This document shows, in pieces, positions 9,364 through 17,135 of a stretch of 64,000 nt of DNA; the stretch's first letter is position 1, and each line of letters starts with the position of its first letter. The translations under genes were made by a program, and so were the position numbers. The stretch spans positions 1 to 64,000 of the forward strand of contig JAFWBP010000013.1 in the NCBI GenBank assembly GCA_017507045.1, in the 5' to 3' direction. The notes beneath the pieces are model-generated. The model searched no databases. It was not told where the DNA came from and worked only from the letters and a program-made list of their open reading frames with translations. The DNA is from Clostridia bacterium. Lineage in GTDB: Bacteria > Bacillota > Clostridia > Christensenellales > Borkfalkiaceae.

Positions 9364-9396
9364 AGCGCCCGAACGCTTGCTTTGCGTTCGGGCGCT
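9364..9396 (+). terminator. Bidirectional terminator between groEL and the phosphonate operon
   Basis: Thirteen-base-pair stem AGCGCCCGAACGC (9364-9376) / complement (9384-9396) with a seven-base loop, followed on the plus strand by TTCATTTTCTTTTTT. It sits between convergent groEL and the 9410-10135 gene and probably ends both transcripts. Confidence 0.85.
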
Positions 9397-9409
9397 TTCA
9401 TTTTCTTTT

Positions 9410-10135
9410 TTATAGTTCTTTGCGGTATTTCAGCTCGCCGCGCATAAGGCGCGCTTCGGCGGCAAAAAGTTCTTCCGGCGTATCGATCTCCACGAGGCTC
9501 CCCTCTTGCACGGGATGCACCAAAAGGTTGAGTGCGGAAAGATTTTCGTTCACGACGTCGTCCCAAAAGAGCTGCTCTGCACCTCCCCCTTCGAAGCGGC
9601 GGGCGATCGCCTCTGCGAGGATCTTCCCCTCCTGCGCTTTGAGGTAGGCGATACCAACCATATTGTAAAGGTCTTTTCCCCCTTTTCCAACGCGCGTGAT
9701 AAAGCCCCGTGCATCGCGTTCGAATACCCAGTCCTCCGAGCGGCCGGGCGTGAATCTGCCGAAGTAGCAGGAATGCTCTAATTGTGCCGTGAAGATGGTG
9801 GGATCGGCAACGAAGAGATCTGCCTCGCACACGAAGCAATCCCCTGCTTTGAGCAGTTCGCGCGCCACGTACACCGAGGAGATATTATTGACGGTGGCGT
9901 AGTATGGATTTTCAACGATGCGCACGGCGGGATATTTTTGGGCAAGCGGCTGAAATTGCTCGCCAAGATACCCCACCACGACAGCGATCTCCTGCACGCC
10001 GCGAAGAAGCAGCCCTTCGATCACCGTTTCGATCATCGGTTTTTTTCCTACGGGAATGAGCGGCTTGGGCGTTTTTTCGGTGAGCGGACGCATGCGACTC
10101 CCCAGCCCGGAGGCCATTAAAATGGCGCGTTCCAT
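9410..10135 (-). CDS. Nucleotidyltransferase, probable CTP:2-aminoethylphosphonate cytidylyltransferase
   Basis: The 241-residue protein has the sugar-nucleotidyltransferase signature MASGLGSRMRPLTEKTPKPLIPVG at its start, as in LicC (CTP:phosphocholine cytidylyltransferase) and PntC. Downstream it has EADLF for metal and nucleotide binding and DDVVNENL near residue 195. It is the last gene of the operon that makes AEP. Cytidylyl activation of AEP by PntC-type enzymes is established for bacterial phosphonate pathways, so the likely reaction is AEP + CTP to CMP-AEP, the donor for LicD. A phosphocholine or sugar phosphate substrate cannot be excluded from sequence. Its start overlaps the aepX stop by one base (TAATG). 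Confidence 0.8.
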   Translation of the reverse strand: MERAILMASGLGSRMRPLTEKTPKPLIPVGKKPMIETVIEGLLLRGVQEIAVVVGYLGEQFQPLAQKYPAVRIVENPYYATVNNISSVYVARELLKAGDCFVCEADLFVADPTIFTAQLEHSCYFGRFTPGRSEDWVFERDARGFITRVGKGGKDLYNMVGIAYLKAQEGKILAEAIARRFEGGGAEQLFWDDVVNENLSALNLLVHPVQEGSLVEIDTPEELFAAEARLMRGELKYRKEL

Positions 10136-11430
10136 TAAAGCTCCTCGATGAGGCGGATGATATCCTTAATGGACATCAGGCGGGAATCTACCTCTTTTGC
10201 CCTGTGATAGCGCAAAATATCGCGCGCCGTTTCTTCCATGGCGGGGAAGGCGCTGCGGGTGAGTTGGTTCGCATAGATCACGATGTTTACGCCGTGCGCG
10301 GCAAGTTCCGCCTCGGTAACCGAATTAAAGGAGGTGGGAACGACGACGATAGGCGTAATTTTATCCTCTCTGCGGAAGGCATCGCAGAAGGCGAAGATCT
10401 CATCGGGCTGTTTTTTGCGGCTGTGGATCATGATGCCGTCTGCCCCCGCCTTTACGTATGCACGCGCACGTGTGAGCGCATCCTCCATGCCCTGCTCAAG
10501 AATGAGGCTCTCGATGCGCGCGATGATCATGAAATCCTCGGTGAGCTGAATACGCTTGCCTGCCGCAATTTTCTCGCAGAAGTGCTCGATGGTATCCTGC
10601 GTCTGCTCCACCTCAACGCCGAAGAGGGAGTTCTTTTTAAGCCCCACTTTATCCTCGATGATCACGGCGGAAACCCCCATGCGCTCGAGGGAACGAACGG
10701 TGTACACGAAGTGCTCGGTGAGACCGCCCGTATCGCCATCAAAGATGATGGGCTTCGTGGTAACTTCCATTACGTCGTCGATCGTTCTTAAGCGGGAAGT
10801 GAGATCAACGAGTTCGATATCGGGCTTGCCCTTTGCCGTGGAATCGCAGAGCGAACTGATCCACATGGCATCAAACTGATCGTATTCCCCCTCGTGCTCA
10901 ACGACGGTTTTTTCCGCGATTAAGCCCGTAAGTCCGCTATGTACTTCCAGGGTTTTCACTACGGGGCGCAGGGAAAGGAGCTTTTTCAGCCGTCCGCGCC
11001 GAAGCTCAGGCATAGCGAGCTTTTCCTTGTTGCGAAGATCGATTCTGCGCACCGCCTCGTTATAGGTGTACGGCACATCGATAATCTCTCCGCCGAAAAC
11101 GGAGAGCAATTTTTCCACGTTATCGCGGATCGCCTTCATGGGGCTACGCTTCCAGTTATCGCCGTGGATCACGTAATCGGGGCGAAGCGTTTCGATCATC
11201 TTATCGTACATTACTTCCTCTTGTACGACGACGCGGCTCACCCCTTCAATTTCGCGCACCATACGGAGGCGCTCCTCAAAGGAGACGCTGGGAAAGCGGT
11301 TGAAGCGCACCATCGCCTCATCGCTGAGCACGCCTACGGTAACTTCTCCGTACTTCCTCGCCTCGCGAATGATGTTGAGGTGCCCCTCGTGAATAACGCT
11401 CGTGCAAAAACAGGTGTAAACGGTTTTCAT
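10135..11430 (-). CDS. aepX: Phosphoenolpyruvate mutase with N-terminal cytidylyltransferase-like domain
   Basis: Converts phosphoenolpyruvate to phosphonopyruvate, forming the C-P bond. Of 431 residues, about 1-130 form a cytidylyltransferase-like domain with the HxGH motif (VIHEGHLNII) and YVIHGDNWK. Residues about 140-430 are the PEP mutase barrel of the isocitrate lyase superfamily, with DGDTGG and the mutase signature EDKVGLKKNSLF, whose KxNS separates mutases from lyases. The start at 11430 follows AGAGGAAGCAT and overlaps the upstream aminotransferase stop (ATGA). The substrate of the N-terminal domain is unknown; two-domain PEP mutases of this kind do occur in surface phosphonate clusters. 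Confidence 0.9.
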   Translation of the reverse strand: MKTVYTCFCTSVIHEGHLNIIREARKYGEVTVGVLSDEAMVRFNRFPSVSFEERLRMVREIEGVSRVVVQEEVMYDKMIETLRPDYVIHGDNWKRSPMKAIRDNVEKLLSVFGGEIIDVPYTYNEAVRRIDLRNKEKLAMPELRRGRLKKLLSLRPVVKTLEVHSGLTGLIAEKTVVEHEGEYDQFDAMWISSLCDSTAKGKPDIELVDLTSRLRTIDDVMEVTTKPIIFDGDTGGLTEHFVYTVRSLERMGVSAVIIEDKVGLKKNSLFGVEVEQTQDTIEHFCEKIAAGKRIQLTEDFMIIARIESLILEQGMEDALTRARAYVKAGADGIMIHSRKKQPDEIFAFCDAFRREDKITPIVVVPTSFNSVTEAELAAHGVNIVIYANQLTRSAFPAMEETARDILRYHRAKEVDSRLMSIKDIIRLIEEL

Positions 11431-12578
11431 ATGCTTCCTCTGATCGTTTCCTGGTTGTAGCGGACGGGAATCTGCACGCCGCAAACGTTAAGCGCCTCGC
11501 GGAATACCTTGAAAAACGCTTGGATATCTTCTTCGTCGATCGCGCCGAGCGCGCATAGGCGGAAGGTATTCGTAGTAGAAACCTTGCCGGGATAGATGGT
11601 GAAGCCGCGCTCGTAGCAATAATCGTGTACCTTTTCAAAATCCCATTTGGGATCATCCGGATAGATCGCCGAAGCAACGAGCCCTGCCTGCAGCTCGCGG
11701 CGGATCAATTCGCAAAAACCCAGCTCCTCTAGCCCACGGTGAATTGCTTCCATCACGCGCGTATGCCGCGCCCACTTCTCCTCTTCGCCCTCGGCGAAGT
11801 ATTCTTTGAGCGCCTGCATTGTTGCGTAAATCGTTTGCACGGGCGGCGTGAAATGCATTTCGCCCGTCTTTTCAAAGTATTCGTACTGCAGATAGAGGTT
11901 GCAATAGTAGGAACGCTTGGGGTAGTTTTTGGATTTTTCGATCTCCGCTTTGTTTCCGATGATGAAGGAAAGCCCCGTCATTGCCGTAAGCCCCTTTTGC
12001 GCGGATGCCATGCAGAAATCCACGTTTTCGCGCTCAATATCAATGGGGCGCATGGCGAGCGTGGAGGTGGTATCCACGGTGAATATCGCGCCGTACTTAT
12101 GTGCCAGCGCGCCGATCTCGCGAATGGGATTCAAAAGCCCGGTGCCCGTTTCGTTGTGCGTGGTGTGCACGAGCGCGATATCGGGGTTCGCCTGCAAAAC
12201 CTCTTCCACGGCGGCAAGATCGGGCTGCTCATCTACGGGAAATTTGAGGTCGATAAAATCCAGCCCGTAATATGCGCAGATCTCTGCGGCTCGTGTGCTG
12301 TAAGCGCCGTTGTTCACAATGAGCGCCTTTTTGCCTGCAGGGAGCAGGGAATTGAGGCAAACATCGATATTCACCGTGCCCGAACCGCAAAAGAGCACCG
12401 ATGTGTACTTCGCGGGATCGGCGTGCACGATCTTCAATAAATCTGCCCGAAGCCCCTTCATCATGGAGGCGAATTCCTTTTCGCGCGGGCAGATATCGGG
12501 AACGATCTGTGCCAGCTTCACGGAATCCGTGGTGGTGGAAGGGCCGGGGTTCAACAGGATATTTCTCTTGATTTGCAT
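11427..12578 (-). CDS. aepZ: 2-aminoethylphosphonate aminotransferase (PhnW/AepZ type)
   Basis: PLP enzyme of the class V aminotransferase fold, 383 residues. It opens with LLNPGPSTTTDSVKLAQ, typical of the 2-aminoethylphosphonate-pyruvate transaminase family. It has the PLP-phosphate loop CGSGTVNIDVCLNSL and the Schiff-base lysine in MASAQKGLTAM near residue 194. In catabolism PhnW removes the amino group from AEP; next to aepX and aepY it should run in the other direction, making AEP from phosphonoacetaldehyde. It lies four bases after aepY and shares an ATGA overlap with aepX. Confidence 0.88.
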   Translation of the reverse strand: MQIKRNILLNPGPSTTTDSVKLAQIVPDICPREKEFASMMKGLRADLLKIVHADPAKYTSVLFCGSGTVNIDVCLNSLLPAGKKALIVNNGAYSTRAAEICAYYGLDFIDLKFPVDEQPDLAAVEEVLQANPDIALVHTTHNETGTGLLNPIREIGALAHKYGAIFTVDTTSTLAMRPIDIERENVDFCMASAQKGLTAMTGLSFIIGNKAEIEKSKNYPKRSYYCNLYLQYEYFEKTGEMHFTPPVQTIYATMQALKEYFAEGEEEKWARHTRVMEAIHRGLEELGFCELIRRELQAGLVASAIYPDDPKWDFEKVHDYCYERGFTIYPGKVSTTNTFRLCALGAIDEEDIQAFFKVFREALNVCGVQIPVRYNQETIRGSI

Positions 12579-12582
12579 AATT

Positions 12583-13722
12583 TTACCCTAAATTTTTAAG
12601 ATATTCCATAAAATCCGCCTTGTTCTGACGCGCCGTAGTAGTGGGGCGGCCGAGATCCTTGCGGGAGAAGAGGTTTGCGCGCGCTTCCAAGAAGGTGAGT
12701 TGATTGCTATTTTGGGCGATGCGAAGCGCCTCGTTTAGCTCTTCGTAGGTTTCTGCCCGCAATACGAGCGGATAGCCACAGCCCTCCGCAATCTTTGCAA
12801 GATCCACCTTGCCGATCGCCGTAGGCATGCCGCCCACCGTTTCATGAGCGCCGTTGTTTACGACGACGTGCACGAAATTATTCGGCTTTCGCGCACCGAC
12901 GACGGCCATCGCGCCCATGTGCATGAGCACCGCGCCATCTCCATCAACGCACCACACCCGCACGTTTGGTTTTTCAAGTGCGATGCCGAGCGCGATCGAG
13001 GAGGCGTGCCCCATGGAGCCAACGGTGAGGAAATCCATGCCGTGCCCTTCGCCACGCTTTTCGCGAATTTCAAACAGCTCGCGCGAAGCTTTTCCCGTGG
13101 TGGAAACGATGGGATCTCCCCCACTCGCCTCGGCTATGAGCCGCACGATCTCCTCACGCACCATCGCGTTTTCGCTCGCGTAAGTGGGCGTGAACTCCCC
13201 CTCTAGCGCTCCCTTTTTTATTACGATCGCCGCGCATTTTCCTTCCTTTGCGAGCGCACACGCGCGCGCGATAAAGGCGGAAAGCTCCTCAATTGAGGTG
13301 GTTTTGGAAAGCACGGTATGCTCGATCTCCAAAAGCTCCAAAAGGCGTTCGGTGATAACGCCTTGATAGATGTGTTGCGGCTCATCATGCACGCCCGGTT
13401 CTCCTCGCCAGCCCACGAGAAAGAGGCTGGGAACGGCGTAAACCTGCTCGTGCAGAAGGGATGCCGCAGGATTTACGATATTGCCCTCTCCGCTGTTTTG
13501 CATGTAAACGACGGGCACTTTTCCCGTTGCGAGATGATAGCCCGCAGCGATTGCCGCCGCGTTGCCCTCGTTCGCCGCAACAACGTGCCGTTTCCCCTCC
13601 GTGCCGAAGGTTGCAAAGAGTGCATCGCACAGCGGTTTTAAGAGGGAATCAGGCACTCCCGTAAAGAAGGGCTCGTTGCTCGTAAGCGGTTCTAAAATAC
13701 GAAAAAATTCGGAAATTTTCAT
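12583..13722 (-). CDS. aepY: Phosphonopyruvate decarboxylase
   Basis: Thiamine-diphosphate enzyme that decarboxylates phosphonopyruvate to phosphonoacetaldehyde, pulling the unfavourable PEP mutase reaction forward. The 379 residues are the usual length for this short ThDP family. The N-terminal Pyr domain contains NEGNAAAIAAGYHLATGK with the activating Glu. The C-terminal PP domain has the cofactor motif starting GDGAVLMHMGAM and ending in VVNNGAHETVGG (about residues 255-290). It lies 22 bases after the dehydrogenase gene and 4 bases before aepZ. Confidence 0.93.
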   Translation of the reverse strand: MKISEFFRILEPLTSNEPFFTGVPDSLLKPLCDALFATFGTEGKRHVVAANEGNAAAIAAGYHLATGKVPVVYMQNSGEGNIVNPAASLLHEQVYAVPSLFLVGWRGEPGVHDEPQHIYQGVITERLLELLEIEHTVLSKTTSIEELSAFIARACALAKEGKCAAIVIKKGALEGEFTPTYASENAMVREEIVRLIAEASGGDPIVSTTGKASRELFEIREKRGEGHGMDFLTVGSMGHASSIALGIALEKPNVRVWCVDGDGAVLMHMGAMAVVGARKPNNFVHVVVNNGAHETVGGMPTAIGKVDLAKIAEGCGYPLVLRAETYEELNEALRIAQNSNQLTFLEARANLFSRKDLGRPTTTARQNKADFMEYLKNLG

Positions 13723-13744
13723 AGATTACCGATACCTTTGTAGA

Positions 13745-14818
13745 TCATTGAGAATAGAACTTGATAAATTCCGCTTTGCTGAAAATCGCATAATCGGAAA
13801 AACGGAATTTCCTGTGCGGCCCTACGATCGCTTCGTACCAACCGTAAACTTCCTCCATGGCGGAGCTTTCTGCTCCTGCAAATGCGGCGATTTGCTGCAG
13901 AATCGCCAACCCGTAAGGGAAGTCTGCCGTGAAATAACGGGAATTGAAATCGGGAATATACCCCCCCTCCACTTCTACGTATGGTGTTTGGATACCGCGA
14001 AAGCTCGCAATGCTTCTGATCTTTTGCGTGAGTGCTTCGGGCGTTGCGCTTTCGTAATGCTCCTTCAAAGAGCGCACGGCGGTGAGATCGAATTCTCCAA
14101 GCAAGCGGCAGAGGTTTTGCACCTCGCCGTCGCAAGCAAAGAGACATTTTGAGGATTCATCGCTCCACTCCTCGTAAAAGAGCGGAATTTGGGAATATTT
14201 CTTCCCCGTACGGTAATCCGCAAACAGCGTTTTAAGGCGCGTAGTATGCAGAATGGGATTAGAGGGCGTGAGCGTTACGTTGAGATAGCCGGGAAGCGCT
14301 TCGCAACGCATGGAAAGCAGCTCTTCCACGAGCCTTCTGCATCGCTCTATTTCTTTGTTCGGCAGAGCCGCAACGTGAAGCTTTTCGCGATATCCGGATG
14401 CACATACAGTGCGGCCGTACTCTTTGAGACGCGCCACCGATGGCACGCGTTGTAGCCCAAACAATACGCAGCCGCGCGCAAGCGCCCCGCGAAAAACGCA
14501 TTCCATACCCCCCGTTCCGGGAATAAGACCGATCAGCGTTCCGGCATGAAGTTTGGGAACAATCTGCTCTGCTACGCGCTCTGCCATGAACGAAGGCGTC
14601 GTTACGAAGATGAGCTCCGCTTTGGCGAAAATATTTTCATCGTCGGTTGCGCAAACGGCGCCGCGGCGGAGCACTTCTCCTCGCTCGTTCACAATGGAAA
14701 GCTCGCTAGAAAACTCTTGCGGTTTGGAGGTGAAAATCGTAACGGCGTGCCCCTTTTCCGCGCAGTGTACCGCAAACTGCGTGCCCACATTTCCGCCTCC
14801 GACAATTGCGATATTCAT
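13745..14818 (-). CDS. Opine (octopine/nopaline)-dehydrogenase-family protein
   Basis: The 357-residue protein starts with a Rossmann nucleotide-binding motif, MNIAIVGGGNVGTQFAVHCAEKGH. The C-terminal half fits the octopine/nopaline dehydrogenase domain, with LTPSNPILHTTRL near residue 185 carrying the His expected in the catalytic region. Family members reductively join an amino group to an alpha-keto acid using NAD(P)H. It sits between licD and aepY in the AEP operon, which suggests it acts on AEP, phosphonopyruvate or a related intermediate. An N-carboxyalkyl-AEP product is possible but purely inferred. The family call is good; substrate and product are unknown. Confidence 0.75.
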   Translation of the reverse strand: MNIAIVGGGNVGTQFAVHCAEKGHAVTIFTSKPQEFSSELSIVNERGEVLRRGAVCATDDENIFAKAELIFVTTPSFMAERVAEQIVPKLHAGTLIGLIPGTGGMECVFRGALARGCVLFGLQRVPSVARLKEYGRTVCASGYREKLHVAALPNKEIERCRRLVEELLSMRCEALPGYLNVTLTPSNPILHTTRLKTLFADYRTGKKYSQIPLFYEEWSDESSKCLFACDGEVQNLCRLLGEFDLTAVRSLKEHYESATPEALTQKIRSIASFRGIQTPYVEVEGGYIPDFNSRYFTADFPYGLAILQQIAAFAGAESSAMEEVYGWYEAIVGPHRKFRFSDYAIFSKAEFIKFYSQ

Positions 14819-14819
14819 A

Positions 14820-15683
14820 TTATAGTTCCTCGCGTAAAAAAGCTTTTACACAGTGCGTCTGCCGCTTATCCTCGGGCGGAATCTGCATATAATCGCCGTA
14901 AATTCTGCGCAGCCATATATCGTAATCGGCAATCACACGGAAGGATTTATCCTCGAAAGGCACGTCGATATACTCCTCGAAGCTCGCACGCGGCATCTTC
15001 CACTTTGCCTGGCAATAGCAAAATACGCCGCAATCCCCGTGCGCTTCGTAGGCATGCCTTTGCGCATTTTCGCGCGCCTTTTTCGCGGCGCGGTGCGCAC
15101 CGTACACCGTAGCGAAGAGGTAGACGGGAAAACCGAACACGCGCAGTAGCACGCTCCACTTACTCTCAAGCGTATACCAAAGAGCAAGCACGTTAAGCGC
15201 GTTATAGCGAAGGCGGCGCTTATAGATCTTTTCCATTGATTTTTCATCAGTGGGCGCACCGTCTAACGGGAAGATATCGATGAAGAGATACGGCACTTCC
15301 TTATGCGAATGGCTGCGAACGGAAAAGCGATCGTCCATGAGTTTTAAAAAGGGATAAAGTGCCTTCTTGCCACGATCTTCCGAGAGAAGGAAATGCTCGG
15401 AAAAAGTGATCATCCCCTCTTTTACGAGCGCATAAAACTTCTCGTAATCGGGGCGAGGCATTACAACGTCTACGTCATCATCCCACGGAATGAACCCCTT
15501 ATGGCGAATGGCGCCGATGAGAGTGCCGTATGCAAGTGAATATTTTAAATCGTGCTCTCTGCAAACGCGATCGAACTCCGTGAGAATGCCGAGCAGCGCA
15601 GTATGTACTTCATTTAGCGTAAGGTATGCCACGCATAGTACCTCGTAAAATGTTCTAAAACGGTTTTTCGCTCCCATTTTCAC
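14820..15683 (-). CDS. licD: LicD-family phosphotransferase
   Basis: LicD enzymes move phosphocholine or similar groups from a CDP/CMP donor onto teichoic acid or other surface glycans. The diagnostic block is near residue 50: AYGTLIGAIRHKGFIPWDDDVDV, with the DDD metal site, followed by MPRPDYEKFYALV. Here the donor is probably CMP-AEP made by the same operon. The start is uncertain. GTG at 15683 (287 residues) follows AAGGG; GTG at 15632 (270 residues, MAYLTLNEVHTALL) follows GAGG and fits the usual LicD start better. The second start codon is the centre of palindromic motif copy 2. First gene of the operon, 88 bases behind ftsZ. Confidence 0.9.
   Translation of the reverse strand: MKMGAKNRFRTFYEVLCVAYLTLNEVHTALLGILTEFDRVCREHDLKYSLAYGTLIGAIRHKGFIPWDDDVDVVMPRPDYEKFYALVKEGMITFSEHFLLSEDRGKKALYPFLKLMDDRFSVRSHSHKEVPYLFIDIFPLDGAPTDEKSMEKIYKRRLRYNALNVLALWYTLESKWSVLLRVFGFPVYLFATVYGAHRAAKKARENAQRHAYEAHGDCGVFCYCQAKWKMPRASFEEYIDVPFEDKSFRVIADYDIWLRRIYGDYMQIPPEDKRQTHCVKAFLREEL
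15620..15642 (+). repeat. Palindromic motif, copy 2 (5' region of licD)
   Basis: Arms TAAGGTATGC and GCATAGTACC around CAC. TATGC-CAC-GCATA is a perfect inner palindrome. The centre codon reads GTG on the licD strand, and the outer flank supplies GAGG upstream of it. Confidence 0.75.
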
Positions 15684-15727
15684 GCAACGATTCCCTTCGC
15701 GAACGAAATGAGAGCCTGAAACGACAA

Positions 15728-15754
15728 AATCGGCGCGCGCGAAACGTGCCGATT
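15728..15754 (-). terminator. Probable terminator after ftsZ
   Basis: Stem AATCGGC (15728-15734) / GCCGATT (15748-15754), GC-rich 13-base loop, then TTGTCGTTT on the minus strand. The U-tract is broken, so read-through into the licD operon is likely. Confidence 0.5.
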
Positions 15755-15770
15755 GCCGTATTGAATAAAT

Positions 15771-17135
15771 TTACTTCTTTTTGCCGAGCAAGCGACGCAC
15801 GAAGGGCGGCAAATTATCGTCATCCTCCTCATCGGAGGCCGCAGGCGCTTCGTACCCCCTCTGCGGTGCCTCGTAGCTACGGCCCTCAGCGTAAGGATTT
15901 GCCGGCTGATTGGGCGCAGATTGCGTGTAGGCACTCTGCTGATAGCCGCCCTGCTGGCCGTAAGGATTGCCCTGCGATTGCTGAACGGGGCGCCCGTAGA
16001 GAAGGTTTTGCGCTTCGCGCGGATCAATGGATTGGCGAGGCTGAGCCGCTACCGCTGCAGGCGCAGACTGTTGGCGCAGCTGCGGCGTTTTACGCGGTTC
16101 TTCCACCACCTCCGGGAAGCCCGTTGCAATCACAGTAACTTCTACCTCTTCCTTAATGTTGGGATCAATGCATGCACCGGGAATGATCATAGCGTTGAAA
16201 TCAACTACGCCGTGAATCAGATCCATTGCCGTTCCCACTTCATCGAGCGTAAGATCGGGCCCACCTACAACGTTTACAATAATGCCCATTGCTCCTTTGA
16301 TGGTCGTTTCAAGCAGAGGGCTGTTTACGGCGAGCTTTATCGCCTCCACTATGCGATTCTCCCCCTTAGCAACACCAACGCCCATGTGTGCGAGGCCCTT
16401 ATCCTCGAGCACCGTTCTCACGTCGGCAAAGTCACAATTGATGAGACCGGGCGTAACGATGAGATCGGCAATGCCGCGAATGCCCTGGCGAAGCACGTCG
16501 TCAGCAATTGAAAACGCCTCGTTTACAGTGGCGCTTCGATCAACGACTTCGCGGATCTTTTCGTTGGGAATGATTACGAGAGTATCAACGTATTTTCTTA
16601 AATTTTCAATGCCTTTGAGTGCGTTTTCCATCTTTCTTCTGCCCTCGAAGGCGAAGGGACGGGTGACGACTGCAACGGTAAGGATATGTTTATCGCGCGC
16701 AAGCTTTGCGATGACGGGAGCCGCACCCGTGCCGGTGCCGCCGCCCATACCTGCGGTGATGAAGAGAAGATCGGTGCCATCAATCGTTTTGGCAAGGATA
16801 TCCTTGCTTTCCTCTGCCGCCTCTCTGCCCACTTCGGGATCGGCCCCTGCGCCGAGGCCGCGTGTGCGCTTCACGCCGATTTGGATCTTAACGGGCGCTT
16901 TGTTGCAAAGGAGTACTTGCGCATCCGTATTGACAGCGACGTACTCTGCGCTCGTGATTCCTGCCTCGATCATACGGTTGACGGCATTGTTTCCTGCACC
17001 GCCCACGCCGATCACGCGGATCTTGGGAATACCGCTCGAAACGATATCGGCATAGCCGTTATTCTGTTGCGGTGCTCTCATATAGCTACTTTCTCCGCCA
17101 AAGAAGGGCGTTTCATCGTTGTAATTCATATTCAT
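15771..17135 (-). CDS. ftsZ: Cell division tubulin homologue FtsZ
   Basis: GTPase that polymerises into the division ring. The 454 residues start with a roughly 35-residue leader and then the GTPase domain with IGVGGAGNNAVNRM and the tubulin signature GGGTGTGAAPVIA near residue 133. A T7-loop acidic site (NCDFADVRT) and the C-terminal core follow. A Gln/Pro/Tyr-rich linker (about 355-435) leads to the conserved tail DNLPPFVRRLLGKKK, which binds FtsA. The first ATG overlaps the ftsA stop (TAATG); GGAGG is better spaced for the second ATG, two codons in (17129). Transcribed with ftsA from the promoter at 18419-18447. Confidence 0.97.
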   Translation of the reverse strand: MNMNYNDETPFFGGESSYMRAPQQNNGYADIVSSGIPKIRVIGVGGAGNNAVNRMIEAGITSAEYVAVNTDAQVLLCNKAPVKIQIGVKRTRGLGAGADPEVGREAAEESKDILAKTIDGTDLLFITAGMGGGTGTGAAPVIAKLARDKHILTVAVVTRPFAFEGRRKMENALKGIENLRKYVDTLVIIPNEKIREVVDRSATVNEAFSIADDVLRQGIRGIADLIVTPGLINCDFADVRTVLEDKGLAHMGVGVAKGENRIVEAIKLAVNSPLLETTIKGAMGIIVNVVGGPDLTLDEVGTAMDLIHGVVDFNAMIIPGACIDPNIKEEVEVTVIATGFPEVVEEPRKTPQLRQQSAPAAVAAQPRQSIDPREAQNLLYGRPVQQSQGNPYGQQGGYQQSAYTQSAPNQPANPYAEGRSYEAPQRGYEAPAASDEEDDDNLPPFVRRLLGKKK

